DNA from: Tautonia sociabilis
GTDB taxonomy: Bacteria; Planctomycetota; Planctomycetia; Isosphaerales; Isosphaeraceae
Reading direction: 5' to 3'
DNA: 64,000 bases
Assembly: GCF_003977685.1 (NCBI RefSeq)
Contig: NZ_RYZH01000027.1
Location: 1-64,000, forward strand
Position 1 is the stretch's first letter, and every line of letters starts with the position of its first letter. Position numbers and translations under genes: made by a program. Below are positions 41,281 to 53,615 of the stretch, piece by piece. The notes under the pieces are model-generated. The model had not been told where the DNA came from. It made no database searches and saw only the letters and a list, made by a program, of their open reading frames with translations.

Positions 41281-42704
41281 CGTTCCGATTCCTCTGATGC
41301 TTCCCCGTGTGCCTCCGGGGTCGTTCCTAGTCCGCCGGCTGCGACGCCCGGCTTCGTCTGCGCCGCAGCCTCCAGCTCCGCGGCCACCCCGGCCCCTCCC
41401 ACGGCACGCTCCAGGCGGATGAGCGCGACGGAGGCCTTCCGCTGGAGCTCGATGAGGCGCGTGTGCGCCTCGTGCAGATCCTGCTCGGCCAGGAGCAGCT
41501 CGGTGATGTCCGTCTCCCCGGTCTTGAACTGAAACTGGGCCTGTCCGAGTCGCCGCTCGGCCAGCGGCATGAGCTCCCTCTCGACCCGGGCCAGGTTCGC
41601 GAGGGTCGCGGCATACGCTTCGTGCGCGCGCCGGATCTCCTCGACGACCAGCCGCTTGATCCCCGTCAGCTCGTGGCTTGCCTCAAGCACCGCCGCGCGG
41701 GCCCGCGCCCGCCGGGCCTGGCCGAAGTCGAAGATCGGTAGAGGCAAGGCGATGCTCGGGCCGACCGACCACTCCTCCTCGCGCTCCGCATCGACCCCCA
41801 CCCCGGCGCCCTCAAGCGGCGCAAGCCACGCCAGGCGGCGCTCCGCGCCGAGCGCCGCAAGCTGCCACTCCTTCGCCTGGACCTCCGGTCGCCGCACAAG
41901 CGCCGCTTCCGCCCAACGCCGGTCCGGGACGGTGATCGGATTCGGCGGGTCCCAGGCGGGGAGGCGCCAATCCGCCGCGCCGCCCGGCTGGCCGATCAGC
42001 CGGGCGAGGGCCAGCCGTTCCTCTCGCCGCTCAAGCTGTCGCTCGGCGATCTCCGATTCGATCTCGAGGCGCTGGGCCTCGGCGGTCGTCAGGTCGAGCA
42101 GCGTCCCCTCGCCCAGCTCCAGCCTCGCCCTCGCCAGTTCGATGAGGCGGGCGTTGAGCCGCTTCCGCTCTTCCAGCTCGGAACAGAGCGAGTCGAGCGC
42201 CTGCGCCGCGACAAACCGCTCGCCGAGCGAGGACACCGCGTCGAGGACGGCCGAGACGGCCTCCGCGCCGGCCGCACGCAGCCGGTCGTCCGCGGCGGAG
42301 ACGAGCCCCGGCCTCCGCAGGACCGACAGGAGGTCCTCCGCGAGCCCCGCCTCGACGACCGCCCGCCCGCCGGAGTCCGGGATGCGGAATGCGACGCTCA
42401 AGATCGGGTTGGGCAGCAGCCGGGCCTGGTCCGCATCTGCCTGGGCGATGCGCACCCGCCCCAGCGCCGCCTGGATGCCGGGGTCGTTCTTCAGGGTCAG
42501 GCGCAGCGCCTCGGGAAAGCTCAGGAGTTCGGGCGTGGCGTCGTCCTCCTCCACCGGCATCGGCTGCTCACGAAAGACGATCGCGCCGGCCAGGCCGATC
42601 GCGGCGGCCGCCTCCTCCTCGGGCGGCGCAATCGTCTGCAGCCGACAGCCGCTGAGGAGGATCAAAGACACTCCGCAGAGGGCCGAAAAACGCGATATTT
42701 CCAT
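41277..42704 (-). CDS. czcC: TolC/CzcC-family outer-membrane efflux protein, cluster 2
   Basis: A 475-residue protein with a lipoprotein signal (SLILLSGCRLQ). The two-fold helical repeat of outer-membrane factors follows: LPNPILSVAFRIPDSGG in the first half and LPLPIFDFGQARRARARAAV in the second. ATG 42,704 starts the signal sequence; 19 extra codons to 42,761 are less likely. It couples to the adaptor gene by overlap and follows a small secreted protein gene. Forms the exit channel of cluster 2. Confidence 0.9.
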   Translation of the reverse strand: MEISRFSALCGVSLILLSGCRLQTIAPPEEEAAAAIGLAGAIVFREQPMPVEEDDATPELLSFPEALRLTLKNDPGIQAALGRVRIAQADADQARLLPNPILSVAFRIPDSGGRAVVEAGLAEDLLSVLRRPGLVSAADDRLRAAGAEAVSAVLDAVSSLGERFVAAQALDSLCSELEERKRLNARLIELARARLELGEGTLLDLTTAEAQRLEIESEIAERQLERREERLALARLIGQPGGAADWRLPAWDPPNPITVPDRRWAEAALVRRPEVQAKEWQLAALGAERRLAWLAPLEGAGVGVDAEREEEWSVGPSIALPLPIFDFGQARRARARAAVLEASHELTGIKRLVVEEIRRAHEAYAATLANLARVERELMPLAERRLGQAQFQFKTGETDITELLLAEQDLHEAHTRLIELQRKASVALIRLERAVGGAGVAAELEAAAQTKPGVAAGGLGTTPEAHGEASEESER

Positions 42705-42811
42705 AACTCGGGACAGGACAAAGTGTACGGTCGGTGTGAGCGAGGAGCCGCGAGGCCCCACGCGCGTCGATTCGTCCCGGGGGCAGCCGGGACCGAGGGT
42801 GGGCGGAACGA

Positions 42812-43237
42812 TCAGATCAGGAGGATCGTGGTGCGATGGGAGGTGAGCGTACGTGCGAGAGAGGCTCCGACATCAACGGTCGGGGCGCATTTGGGGAGAG
42901 CTACCGCGGTCGGGGCGATCGCGGCGATGACCCGCGCGAGAACCAGCGGCCCGACTTCCAGACCTGGCTCCTGGATCTTGAGTGCGGTGCGGCCGGGCAG
43001 GACGAGGTCGGTGCAATCTGCCGATGCTGCCCGATCCGCGATCCGCGCGGCCTGAACGCCCGACGTGTCCGAGGGCGTCGACTCGCCGTGGCACCGGTCG
43101 TCCCCGGCCGGCCCCGCGAAGGCGACATGGCCGTCGGCCCCGACGCACAGCAGCTCGGCATGGACCGCCCCGACGCCGACGACGGCGTACACGAAGAGGG
43201 CGAGGGCCGAGACGAAGGAACGGAGGCGACGCTGCAT
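42812..43237 (-). CDS. Small secreted Cys-containing protein, first gene of cluster 2
   Basis: A 141-residue protein with a signal peptide (VSALALFVYAVVGVGAVHAE) and four cysteines in the mature part (LLCVGADG, DRCHGES, ADCTDLVLP, LPKCAPTV). Similar small secreted proteins stand at the head of planctomycete RND operons; a periplasmic metal-binding or sensing role is plausible but unproven. A promoter-like sequence with an operator-like dyad lies 30-60 bp upstream. Confidence 0.68.
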   Translation of the reverse strand: MQRRLRSFVSALALFVYAVVGVGAVHAELLCVGADGHVAFAGPAGDDRCHGESTPSDTSGVQAARIADRAASADCTDLVLPGRTALKIQEPGLEVGPLVLARVIAAIAPTAVALPKCAPTVDVGASLARTLTSHRTTILLI

Positions 43238-43265
43238 AAACCCTGGTGGTGATGGGACTCCCGGC

Positions 43266-43296
43266 GCATGCTACCCCTGAGGGTGCCCATGCGCAA
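43266..43296 (-). promoter_or_regulatory. Promoter with CsoR/RcnR-like operator in the spacer (cluster 2)
   Basis: On the minus strand TTGCGC (43,296-43,291) and TAGCAT (43,273-43,268) are 17 bp apart. Between them lies TACCCCTGAGGGTG flanked by GCATG and CATGC, an almost symmetrical dyad. The C-run/G-run core resembles the csoR site at 63,926. A metal-responsive repressor could therefore block cluster 2 here. Confidence 0.5.
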
Positions 43297-43438
43297 TCTC
43301 CATTCCGGTCGGCCACTCCGCGCGGACGCTTGAGGACCAGGGGCATCTCCGCGGTATGACTGCAGAAATCTCGGCCGCCGGCCCGATCTTGGATGATGAG
43401 TCGGCGGAACGCCGGTGGTCAGAGAACCCCACGTTCCG

Positions 43439-43476
43439 AGCTTGATCGGGGTCGAAGAGACCGTATCATTCAAGCT
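43439..43476 (+). promoter_or_regulatory. Promoter with nested dyads (cluster 3)
   Basis: TTGATC (43,442-43,447) and TATCAT (43,464-43,469) are 16 bp apart. AGCTTGA and TCAAGCT form an outer inverted repeat around them, and GGTC-GAAGA-GACC an inner one. It lies 30 bp before the GTG at 43,506. The regulator is unknown. Confidence 0.55.
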
Positions 43477-43505
43477 AGGTCCATCCTCCCCTGTGGAGGC
43501 TCGTC

Positions 43506-43883
43506 GTGCGAAGCCTGGTCGCCGTGCTCCTGGTCGGCCTCATCGCTGCCTGCCCCCTCGTCTGCGAGGCGGCCGGGTCCGATCAGAGTCTGCACCAGTG
43601 CCAGCCGGACACGACCTGCGACGAGCCCGGGGCCCCCGACCCCGCGCCGTGTTCGGATGACGGCGGCAATTGCATCTGCAGCGGGGCCATCCAGGGGGTC
43701 GGCGTCCGCGTCTCCGACCACGATCCCACGCCCCTTCCCACCCCCACCCTCTTCGCCCTGCCCGCGCCCGGCCTCCGCCAACCGCTCTCTCCCTACCTCG
43801 CGCGGGACGGTGCGGCCGCAGGCCCAGGCCGCTTCGGCGACTCGGGCACCGTCCGGGCCCTCATCCAGGTCTATCGCTGCTGA
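43506..43883 (+). CDS. Small secreted Cys-rich protein, first gene of cluster 3
   Basis: A 125-residue protein starting at GTG 43,506 with GGAGG eight bases upstream. The signal peptide (LVAVLLVGLIAACPLVCEAA) is followed by a cysteine cluster (HQCQPDTTCDEP, then GGNCICSGAIQ) and a Pro-rich tail ending in Cys. The CICxGA segment and the length match the 51,481 product, so each rightward RND set has such a protein. A periplasmic metal ligand or redox role is possible. Confidence 0.68.
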   Translation: MRSLVAVLLVGLIAACPLVCEAAGSDQSLHQCQPDTTCDEPGAPDPAPCSDDGGNCICSGAIQGVGVRVSDHDPTPLPTPTLFALPAPGLRQPLSPYLARDGAAAGPGRFGDSGTVRALIQVYRC

Positions 43884-44054
43884 TCCCCCCGTCCCGCCGC
43901 CGGCGTGACCGCGCCCGGCCCGCGCGCGTCCTGCGCCCCCCGGCCCCGTCCGACGGGCCGTCAGCCAACTTCCGTGCCTGACACAAGACGACCCGGCCCT
44001 CGGGCGCCGCGCCCGCGCGCCCTTGGGCCAGCCCCTCCACACAAGGACCGACCG

Positions 44055-45695
44055 ATGAAACGGATCGTCCTCGGCGTGACGATTGCGCTCGTCGTCGTCG
44101 CGGCGACCGGCGCCGGCCTGGCCGTCGCGCGCCCCGACCTCGTGCCCGCCTGGGCCGGCATCGACCCCGCGCGGCTGCCGAGCTGGGCCCGCCTCGCGGC
44201 CGCGGCCCCCGGGCCCGTGGACTATGGCCTGTACTGCAAGGAGCATGGGGTGCCGGAGAAGTTTTGCACCCTCTGCCACGAGGAGCTGACCGGGACGCTG
44301 CTGCTCTGCACGGAGCACGGCGGCATCCCGGAGGACATCTGCACCCTCTGCCACCCGGAGGCGGAGGCGAAGTACGACCTCGCGATGTGCACCGAGCACG
44401 ACCTGCCGGAGCAGTTCTGCGGCGAGTGCGGCAACGGGCCGGGGGCCGCGGCGGCCCTCCCGGACGACGGCTGGTGTGCCGCGCACAACATGCCCGGGGC
44501 CTGGTGCATCGAGTGCAAGGCCGCCGGGGGCTGTGCGACGGGCGACCATGCCGATCACCCGGGCCATGAGGATCACGCGGGCCACGCGCATGGCCCTGCG
44601 GAGGCCGAGGTCTGCCGCGTGCCCCTGCCGATCGTCCGGCTCCGGACGCCGGGACCCGCCGCGCGGCTCGGCATCGAGACCGCCCCGGCCCGGCAGGAGC
44701 GGCTGGTGCCCCGCCTGCTGGCCAACGCCGAGACGGCCTTCGACGCCAACCGCTGCGCCGAAGTCTACCCGCGCGTGGGCGGCTTCCTCCGCGAGGCCCG
44801 GGCCGACCTCGGTCAGCCGGTCCGCCGGGGCGAGGTGCTGGCCGTCGTCGACTCGGCCGAGATCAGCGGCGCCAAGAGCCGCTTCCTCGCGGCGCGGTCG
44901 GCAGCCGAGCTGGCCAAAGTCGCCTACGACCGGACCGCCAAGCTCACCGAACGGGGGGCGCTGCCCGCCAAGAACGAGCTCGAGGCCCTGACCGCCCTGA
45001 ACCAGGCCCAGGCCGAGATGATGGACGCCGAGCAGGCGCTGCGCAACTTCGGCTTCGCCGACGCGGATCTCGCGCGGATCGCCGAGGCGAAGGACACCTC
45101 CAGCCTGCTCGACGTCGTCGCGCCGATCGACGGGGTCATCACGGCCCGGCACGCCGTCCGCGGCGAGGCGGTGCAGCCGACCACCCAGCTGTTCGACGTC
45201 ACCGACACCTCGCGCATGTGGCTCTGGGTCGACGTCTACGAGGCGGACATCGCCGCGGTGGCGCTCGGCCAGCCGGTGCGCTTCATCATCCCCGGGGTCG
45301 ACGGGGCCGAGTCCGAGGGCACGGTGACCTGGGTGGGGGTCCAGGTCGATCCCACGACCCGGACCACCCGCGTCCGGGCCGAGCTGGCCAACCCCGACGG
45401 CCGCCTCCGCGCCAACCTGTTCGGCCAGGCCGAGATCCAGCTCGGCGAGGAACGTCAGGCGGTGGTGGTCCCCAAGGCCGCGGTGCAGCGCAAGGACGAT
45501 GCCGACGTGGTCTTCCTGTTGCAGGACGACGGCGTCTATCGCCCGCAGCGGGTGGTTGCCCGGCCCGTCGACCGCCGCGACGTCGTCGAGGTCGCCTGGG
45601 GCCTGCAGGACGGCCAGCGGGTCGTCACCAAGGGCTCCTTCCTGCTCAAGACCGAGATCATGAAGGGCGCCATCGGCGCCGGGTGCTGCGAGTGA
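44055..45695 (+). CDS. RND periplasmic adaptor with four Cys/His metal-binding repeats
   Basis: A 546-residue adaptor. After an N-terminal membrane anchor (LGVTIALVVVAATGAGLAVA) comes an unusual 110-residue region. It holds four copies of C-x2-H-x2/3-P-x3-C-x2-C: YCKEHGVPEKFCTLC, LCTEHGGIPEDICTLC, MCTEHDLPEQFCGEC and WCAAHNMPGAWCIEC. A His-rich linker (GDHADHPGHEDHAGHAHG) follows, then a normal HlyD-type core (EVYPRVGGFLREARADLGQP onward). Each repeat could form one CCHC-type site for Zn2+ or another soft metal. AAGG precedes ATG 44,055. It is 25 bp upstream of its pump. A near-copy of the repeats forms a lipoprotein at 49,142. Confidence 0.88.
   Translation: MKRIVLGVTIALVVVAATGAGLAVARPDLVPAWAGIDPARLPSWARLAAAAPGPVDYGLYCKEHGVPEKFCTLCHEELTGTLLLCTEHGGIPEDICTLCHPEAEAKYDLAMCTEHDLPEQFCGECGNGPGAAAALPDDGWCAAHNMPGAWCIECKAAGGCATGDHADHPGHEDHAGHAHGPAEAEVCRVPLPIVRLRTPGPAARLGIETAPARQERLVPRLLANAETAFDANRCAEVYPRVGGFLREARADLGQPVRRGEVLAVVDSAEISGAKSRFLAARSAAELAKVAYDRTAKLTERGALPAKNELEALTALNQAQAEMMDAEQALRNFGFADADLARIAEAKDTSSLLDVVAPIDGVITARHAVRGEAVQPTTQLFDVTDTSRMWLWVDVYEADIAAVALGQPVRFIIPGVDGAESEGTVTWVGVQVDPTTRTTRVRAELANPDGRLRANLFGQAEIQLGEERQAVVVPKAAVQRKDDADVVFLLQDDGVYRPQRVVARPVDRRDVVEVAWGLQDGQRVVTKGSFLLKTEIMKGAIGAGCCE
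44232..44287. repeat. 56-bp identical block, inverted copy at 49,308-49,363
   Basis: This part of the adaptor's first Cys/His repeat is identical base for base to the opposite strand of the lipoprotein gene five kb away. Flanking sequence is similar but diverged. This indicates recent duplication or gene conversion of the module. Confidence 0.85.
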
Positions 45696-45720
45696 CCCCG
45701 TCGCCGATGGAGGAGCCTAC

Positions 45721-48900
<3,180 letters not shown>

Positions 48901-49075
48901 ACGGGAGGCCACGCGGGAGGACGCTCGAGGAGGATGTGTGCGAGATGACGCCGGGACGCGATGATCTCTCCGCGGCGCTACGCGGGCTCGCGCGGGACGC
49001 AGGGCGCCGCCGGTCGAGCGATGTTCAAACAAGGTGATCCCGATGCCCGACAGCCAGGTCCGATCTCGTAAAGGG

Positions 49076-49108
49076 CCGGGCCCGGCGTGGCCTCCATGCC
49101 GGGCCCGG
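49076..49108. terminator. Bidirectional terminator-like hairpin
   Basis: CCGGGCCCGGC pairs perfectly with GCCGGGCCCGG across an 11-base loop, between the convergent cluster 3 pump gene and the lipoprotein gene. No long T-run is present on either side. Confidence 0.6.
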
Positions 49109-49141
49109 CGAGGGCATCGGGGCCGATCGAGCGACCTGGCA

Positions 49142-49504
49142 TCAGGCCGCCGGGTCCGCCTCGCATTGATTGCAGAAGTGCTCCGGCAGGCCATGCCCCT
49201 CCGGGCACATCACGAGGTCGTACTTCGCCTCGACCTCCGGGTGGCAGAGCGTGCAGATGTCCTCCGGGATGTCCCCGTGCTCCTTGCACAGGAGGAGGCT
49301 CTCCTTGAGCTCCTCGTGGCAGAGGGTGCAAAACTTCTCCGGCACCCCATGCTCCTTGCAGTAGAGGCCGTAGTCCTCGCCAGCGACCGACGCCGTCTCG
49401 GCCGCGCCGGGCGGGGACGAAGGCTGGCCGCCGCAGCCAGTACCGAGGAATGCCGTCGCCGCGACCATCATCCCGATCGCCGCGGCGGAGAGGAACCGTC
49501 CCAT
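49142..49504 (-). CDS. Cys/His-repeat lipoprotein (free metal-binding module)
   Basis: A 120-residue protein with a lipoprotein signal (MMVAATAFLGTGCGG), then three repeats: YCKEHGVPEKFCTLC, LCKEHGDIPEDICTLC and MCPEGHGLPEHFCNQC. The first is identical to the adaptor's first repeat. In the third the His is shifted by one residue. AAGGAG precedes ATG 49,504. Anchored in an outer or inner leaflet, it could buffer metal or pass it to the cluster 3 adaptor. It is divergently arranged to the cluster 4 outer-membrane factor. Confidence 0.82.
   Translation of the reverse strand: MGRFLSAAAIGMMVAATAFLGTGCGGQPSSPPGAAETASVAGEDYGLYCKEHGVPEKFCTLCHEELKESLLLCKEHGDIPEDICTLCHPEVEAKYDLVMCPEGHGLPEHFCNQCEADPAA
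49308..49363. repeat. 56-bp identical block, inverted copy of 44,232-44,287
   Basis: Second copy of the identical block, inside the lipoprotein gene. Confidence 0.85.
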
Positions 49505-49814
49505 GTCTCGCTCCTTCGTTCGACCATGCCGTCATCGCGCGGTGCCGAGGGCATGCCGTCGACACCGGCAGGCCACGGCGGCCCGCCCCTGCGGCCTCGA
49601 CTATACGGCCCCGCGTGCGGCCCCTTCAACCGCAGGTCTCGCACCACCGCTACATCCGATCCCCGCCGGCCCGACCGAACGGGATCGAACGAACGCCGGA
49701 AACCCATCGATCCGAAGACCTGATCATGGCTTGGCAGGTCCCCGCGCACGGAGTGCGCGGTGCACGGACGGGACGGAGGATCCCGCCCCCGCCCCGAGGA
49801 AGGAGCCTCGAATC
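49505..49814. other. Divergent intergenic region
   Basis: About 310 bp between the lipoprotein (leftward) and outer-membrane factor (rightward) genes. It must hold promoters for one or both. The clearest structure is a perfect eight-bp stem CCGCGCAC-GGA-GTGCGCGG at 49,742-49,760. I cannot place -35/-10 elements with confidence. Confidence 0.45.
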
Positions 49815-51377
49815 ATGCCACGACCCGTCGTCTTGTGTTTCCTCGCGTCCACGATTGTCGCCGGCATCAGCGTTCCCTGGGCCCAGGCGCAGGTCCCAGA
49901 CCCTTCCGGTCCGGGGTCTGGCGAGTCGACCCTGGGCGCTTCGCCCGGCTCCGACGGGAGCACGCCCGGCCAGGGCCCCGGCGGCGAGGGCGTCATCGGC
50001 ACCGGCCCCGGGCCCGGCTTCCCGCGCGTGCCCCAGGGCATCACCCGGCCGGGCCAGCCGTTCGGGGCCCCGGCGGAGCTCGGGATCGGGCCGGTCCCGT
50101 CCCTGCCCGAGGCCGAGCTGCCGCTCTACGGCCGCCTGGAGGTCCCGACCGGCCCCGAGGGGGCGGGCCCCCCGGGCGGCCTGACCCTGGACCAGGCCAT
50201 CGCCCGGCTCTTGCACGCCAACACCGACCTGCGCGCCAAGGCCATGGAGATCCCCAAGGCCCAGGCCGACATCATCACCGCCGAGCTGTGGGCCAACCCG
50301 CTGCTGTTCTTCGACTCGCAACTGATCCCCTACGGCGGCCCCTTCGCGGAGGAGGCCGGGCCCACCCAGTACGACATCAACATCACCCATCCGATCGACC
50401 TCAACGGGAAGTGGAAGCGGCGACGCGAGGTCGCCGTCCTGGCCAAGAACGTCATCGAGGCGCAGTACCAGGACGCCGTGCGGCTCCAGGTCGACAACCT
50501 CTACACCGCCTGGGTCGACGTCCTGGCCGCGCGCGAGACGCTGCGCTACCTGCGCTTCAGCGCCCAGGCGCTCGAAGATCTCGTCGAGGCGACCCGGGCG
50601 CTCCTCGAGCAGGGGGCCGCCACCCCGGCCGACGTCAACCGCGTCGAGATCCTGCTCGACAGCACCAACGTCGCCCTGGTCGAGACCGAGGAGACGCTCC
50701 TCGACGCCAAGCGGACGCTGGCCACGGTGCTGTACCTGCCGCCGGATGCGGCGATGACCCTGGAGGTCAGCGGGGTGCTCCGCGCGCCGGACCCGCCCGT
50801 GCCGCCGGTCGAGGAGCTGATCCCCATGGCGCTGGCCGTCCGGCCCGACCTGGCCGCCTACCGGATCGGCATCCGCCGCGCCGACGCCAACGTGCGGCTG
50901 CAGCGGGCCAACCGCTTCGAGGACGTCTTCCTCTTCTACCAGCCCTACACCCACCAGGCGGGGAGAGCCGACTCAGGTACGAACACCTCCTGGGCCATCG
51001 GCGCGACGATCCCGCTGCCGATCTACAACCGTAACCAGGGGAACATCGAGCGCGCCCGCCACACCGCCGTCCAGACGAAGATCCAGCTGGCCGACCTGGA
51101 GCGCCGCGTGATCACCGAGGTCCAGCGCGCCGAGCGGGCCTACGCCGTCTCGCTGGCCTCCGTGCGGCGCCTCGAGGAGGACATCCTGCCCAAGGCCCGC
51201 GAGAACCTCGAGACCGGCCTCGAGCTCTACAAGGCCGGCGAGGAGAGCCAGATCACCTACCTCGAGGCCCAGCGGAACTTCAACGAGGTCTCGCGCCAGT
51301 ACCGCGACACGCTCGTGCGTCACCGGCGCGTCATGCTCCAGCTCAACACGGCCGTCGGCCGACGGCTGCTGCCGTGA
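49815..51377 (+). CDS. TolC-family outer-membrane efflux protein, cluster 4
   Basis: A 520-residue protein with a cleavable signal (LASTIVAGISVPWAQAQ) rather than a lipobox. A Gly/Pro-rich linker of about 90 residues comes before the channel domain, longer than usual. Helical repeats follow: GGLTLDQAIARLLHANTDL, then SWAIGATIPLPIYNRNQGNI and ERRVITEVQRAERAYAVSL. AAGGAG precedes ATG 49,815. It heads cluster 4 and may also complete cluster 3. Confidence 0.88.
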   Translation: MPRPVVLCFLASTIVAGISVPWAQAQVPDPSGPGSGESTLGASPGSDGSTPGQGPGGEGVIGTGPGPGFPRVPQGITRPGQPFGAPAELGIGPVPSLPEAELPLYGRLEVPTGPEGAGPPGGLTLDQAIARLLHANTDLRAKAMEIPKAQADIITAELWANPLLFFDSQLIPYGGPFAEEAGPTQYDINITHPIDLNGKWKRRREVAVLAKNVIEAQYQDAVRLQVDNLYTAWVDVLAARETLRYLRFSAQALEDLVEATRALLEQGAATPADVNRVEILLDSTNVALVETEETLLDAKRTLATVLYLPPDAAMTLEVSGVLRAPDPPVPPVEELIPMALAVRPDLAAYRIGIRRADANVRLQRANRFEDVFLFYQPYTHQAGRADSGTNTSWAIGATIPLPIYNRNQGNIERARHTAVQTKIQLADLERRVITEVQRAERAYAVSLASVRRLEEDILPKARENLETGLELYKAGEESQITYLEAQRNFNEVSRQYRDTLVRHRRVMLQLNTAVGRRLLP

Positions 51378-51480
51378 ACCGGCGCCGGCGTGCAGGCCGA
51401 GTCCGTCCCCCGGTTGTCGCCGGTGCTTGCGTCCGACTAGGATGGATTGGTTGACGAGTCGATCTTTCGACGGGCCTGCC

Positions 51481-51858
51481 ATGTTCCGCACAGCGATCAT
51501 CCTCGCCGTCGTCTGCCTGCTCGCGGCCGATCCGATCCTGTGTCGGACCGCCCACGGGGAGACTCCCTGCCCGGGACATGGCCGCGCCTTTGCCGCCGCC
51601 ACCTGCCCCGGTCATCCCGAGCCTCCCGACTCTGGCCAGGAGTCGGCCCACGGCTGCATCTGTCGGGGGGCCACCTCCGACCCCACGGCGAAGCAGCGGG
51701 TGCACGAAGCGTCTTCCGATGCCCCAGTCTTCCCCCCCGCGCCACTCCCGACGTCGCACCCCGCGCCCACCGGCCGCCCCTCCCCTCCTCACTTCGACCC
51801 GCGCGGCCCCGCGACTGGCCGCGCGATCTGCATCGCCAAGCAGACCCTCCTGATCTGA
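51481..51858 (+). CDS. Small secreted Cys-rich protein, cluster 4
   Basis: A 125-residue protein with a signal peptide (TAIILAVVCLLAADPILC), cysteines in ETPCPGHG, ATCPGHPEP and HGCICRGATSD, and a Pro-rich tail. The CICxGA block and length match the 43,506 product. It stands between outer-membrane factor and adaptor genes. ATG 51,481 is chosen over longer starts because it begins the signal sequence. Role unknown, perhaps periplasmic metal binding. Confidence 0.65.
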   Translation: MFRTAIILAVVCLLAADPILCRTAHGETPCPGHGRAFAAATCPGHPEPPDSGQESAHGCICRGATSDPTAKQRVHEASSDAPVFPPAPLPTSHPAPTGRPSPPHFDPRGPATGRAICIAKQTLLI

Positions 51859-51987
51859 GGCGTCCCCTCCGCCCCCCATCGCGCCGCGGGCCTTCGCCAC
51901 GCCGTGGGCCCGGCCCGCTCGACGCTGCGCGCGCACCGCGACCCTTCTCCGCATCGAATCTCCTTACCTGCAATCGGTGGCCCGACC

Positions 51988-53562
51988 ATGAATCCAGCTC
52001 CCGAGCCGGGGACCCGGCTCCCGAAACCACGCGCACGTCCAACGCTGATGATCGCGCTCGCCCTCCTGGCCGGGGGCGCCGCCGGGGCTGGGGCAATGTA
52101 TGCGGCCGGGGGGCTGCTGAGGACGCCCGGGCCGGGCCGACCCCCGGCCGACGGAACCGCGGACGTCGCACAGCACGACGAGCACGGGCACGCCGCGGTT
52201 GGAGTCGAACATGAGGAACACGGGCCCGGCGTCGTCAAGATGCCGCGAGAGAAGTGGGAGGGCGCCGGGATCGCTGTCGCCCCCGCCCGCCGCGACCGCC
52301 TCACCCTGACGAAGTGGGTCACCGGCAAGGTCACGCCCAACGAGGACCGGCTGGCCCACATCTACTCGCTGGTCGAGGGGATCGTCCACGAGGTGCGCGT
52401 CCGCTACGGCGACCGCGTCCGGGCCGGCGATGTCCTGGCGGTCGTCGACAGCGTGAAGGTGGGCGAGGCGAAGCTCGCGCTCGTGCAGGACCGGCTCGAC
52501 GTCCGGATCGCGGAGGTCAACCTCGACTGGAAGCAGACGATCGCCGAGAACACCCGGGCCCTGATCGAGGCGCTGGAACAGGGGATCGCCCCGCAGGAGA
52601 TCGCCGAGCGGTTCCAGGGCCGGCCGATGGGCGCCTACCGCGAGCAGCTCGTGTCCGCCTATGCGCGGCTGCACCAGGCCCGCGCCGAATACGAGCGGGA
52701 CCGCAACCTCTACGAGCAGCGGCGGGCCATCAGCGAGCAGCAGTTCCTCAGGACCAAGGCCGACTTCGAGGCCGCGCAGGCCACGTCCGGCGCCCTGATG
52801 GAGCAGTCCCGATTCACCATCGAACAGGAGCTGATCCAGGCCAGGCAGGCGCTCGAGGCGGCGCAGGTGGCCGAGGGGACGAGCCGCTCGGCGCTCTACA
52901 TCCTCGGGTACGGCGAGGACGAGGTCGCGGCGCTCGATCCGCTCGGCCAGGGCGAGGAGGTGGCCCACTACGCGATCGCCGCCCCGTTCGACGGCACGAT
53001 CATCGCCAAGGACGTCGTCCGCGACGAGCGGGTGGGGCCCGACACGAGGCTGTTCGACCTGACCGACCTGTCGACCGTCTGGACCCGGGCCGACATCTAC
53101 GAGCAGGATCTGCCGTACCTGGAGGGGCTGGGCGGCGGGGCGATCCGGTTCCGGGCCGGCGCCTATCCCGATCGGCTGTTCGAGGCGAAGGTCTTCTACG
53201 CCGGCGACGTGGTCGACCCGGAGACCCGCACCGTGCGCATGATGGCCGTGGCCGACAGTCACGACGGGACCCTGAAGCCCGGCATGTTCGTCGAGGTGGA
53301 GCTGCCGATCGGCACGGCCGACGACGTGGTGCAGGTGCCGAAGTCGGCCATCCAGGCCGACGAGGGCCGGACCTTCGTCTTCGTCCAGCACGGGGCGGAG
53401 GAGTTCGCGCGGCGGGACGTGGCCGTCGGGCGTGAGGGGGCGGACGTTGTCGAGATCATCGAGGGGCTGCAAGGCGGCGAGCCGATCGCGGTGCGGGGCA
53501 CCTTCGCGCTGAAGGCCGAGATGATGCGCGGCGAGCTGGCCGAAGGCGGGCACTCCCACTGA
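51988..53562 (+). CDS. RND periplasmic adaptor, cluster 4
   Basis: A 524-residue adaptor with one N-terminal membrane anchor (LMIALALLAGGAAGAGAMYA). A short His-rich segment (HDEHGHAAVGVEHEEHG) leads to the HlyD core (YSLVEGIVHEVRVRYGDRVR; coiled coil around HQARAEYERDRNLYEQRRAI), then barrel parts near FDGTIIAKDVVRDERVG. It lacks the Cys/His repeats of the cluster 3 adaptor. It precedes its pump by 53 bp. Confidence 0.9.
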   Translation: MNPAPEPGTRLPKPRARPTLMIALALLAGGAAGAGAMYAAGGLLRTPGPGRPPADGTADVAQHDEHGHAAVGVEHEEHGPGVVKMPREKWEGAGIAVAPARRDRLTLTKWVTGKVTPNEDRLAHIYSLVEGIVHEVRVRYGDRVRAGDVLAVVDSVKVGEAKLALVQDRLDVRIAEVNLDWKQTIAENTRALIEALEQGIAPQEIAERFQGRPMGAYREQLVSAYARLHQARAEYERDRNLYEQRRAISEQQFLRTKADFEAAQATSGALMEQSRFTIEQELIQARQALEAAQVAEGTSRSALYILGYGEDEVAALDPLGQGEEVAHYAIAAPFDGTIIAKDVVRDERVGPDTRLFDLTDLSTVWTRADIYEQDLPYLEGLGGGAIRFRAGAYPDRLFEAKVFYAGDVVDPETRTVRMMAVADSHDGTLKPGMFVEVELPIGTADDVVQVPKSAIQADEGRTFVFVQHGAEEFARRDVAVGREGADVVEIIEGLQGGEPIAVRGTFALKAEMMRGELAEGGHSH

Positions 53563-53615
53563 CGGCAGCCCGAGCGAGCTAAGCCCCTCCTCCCCCGCGA
53601 GAAAGGCCCCGATTC

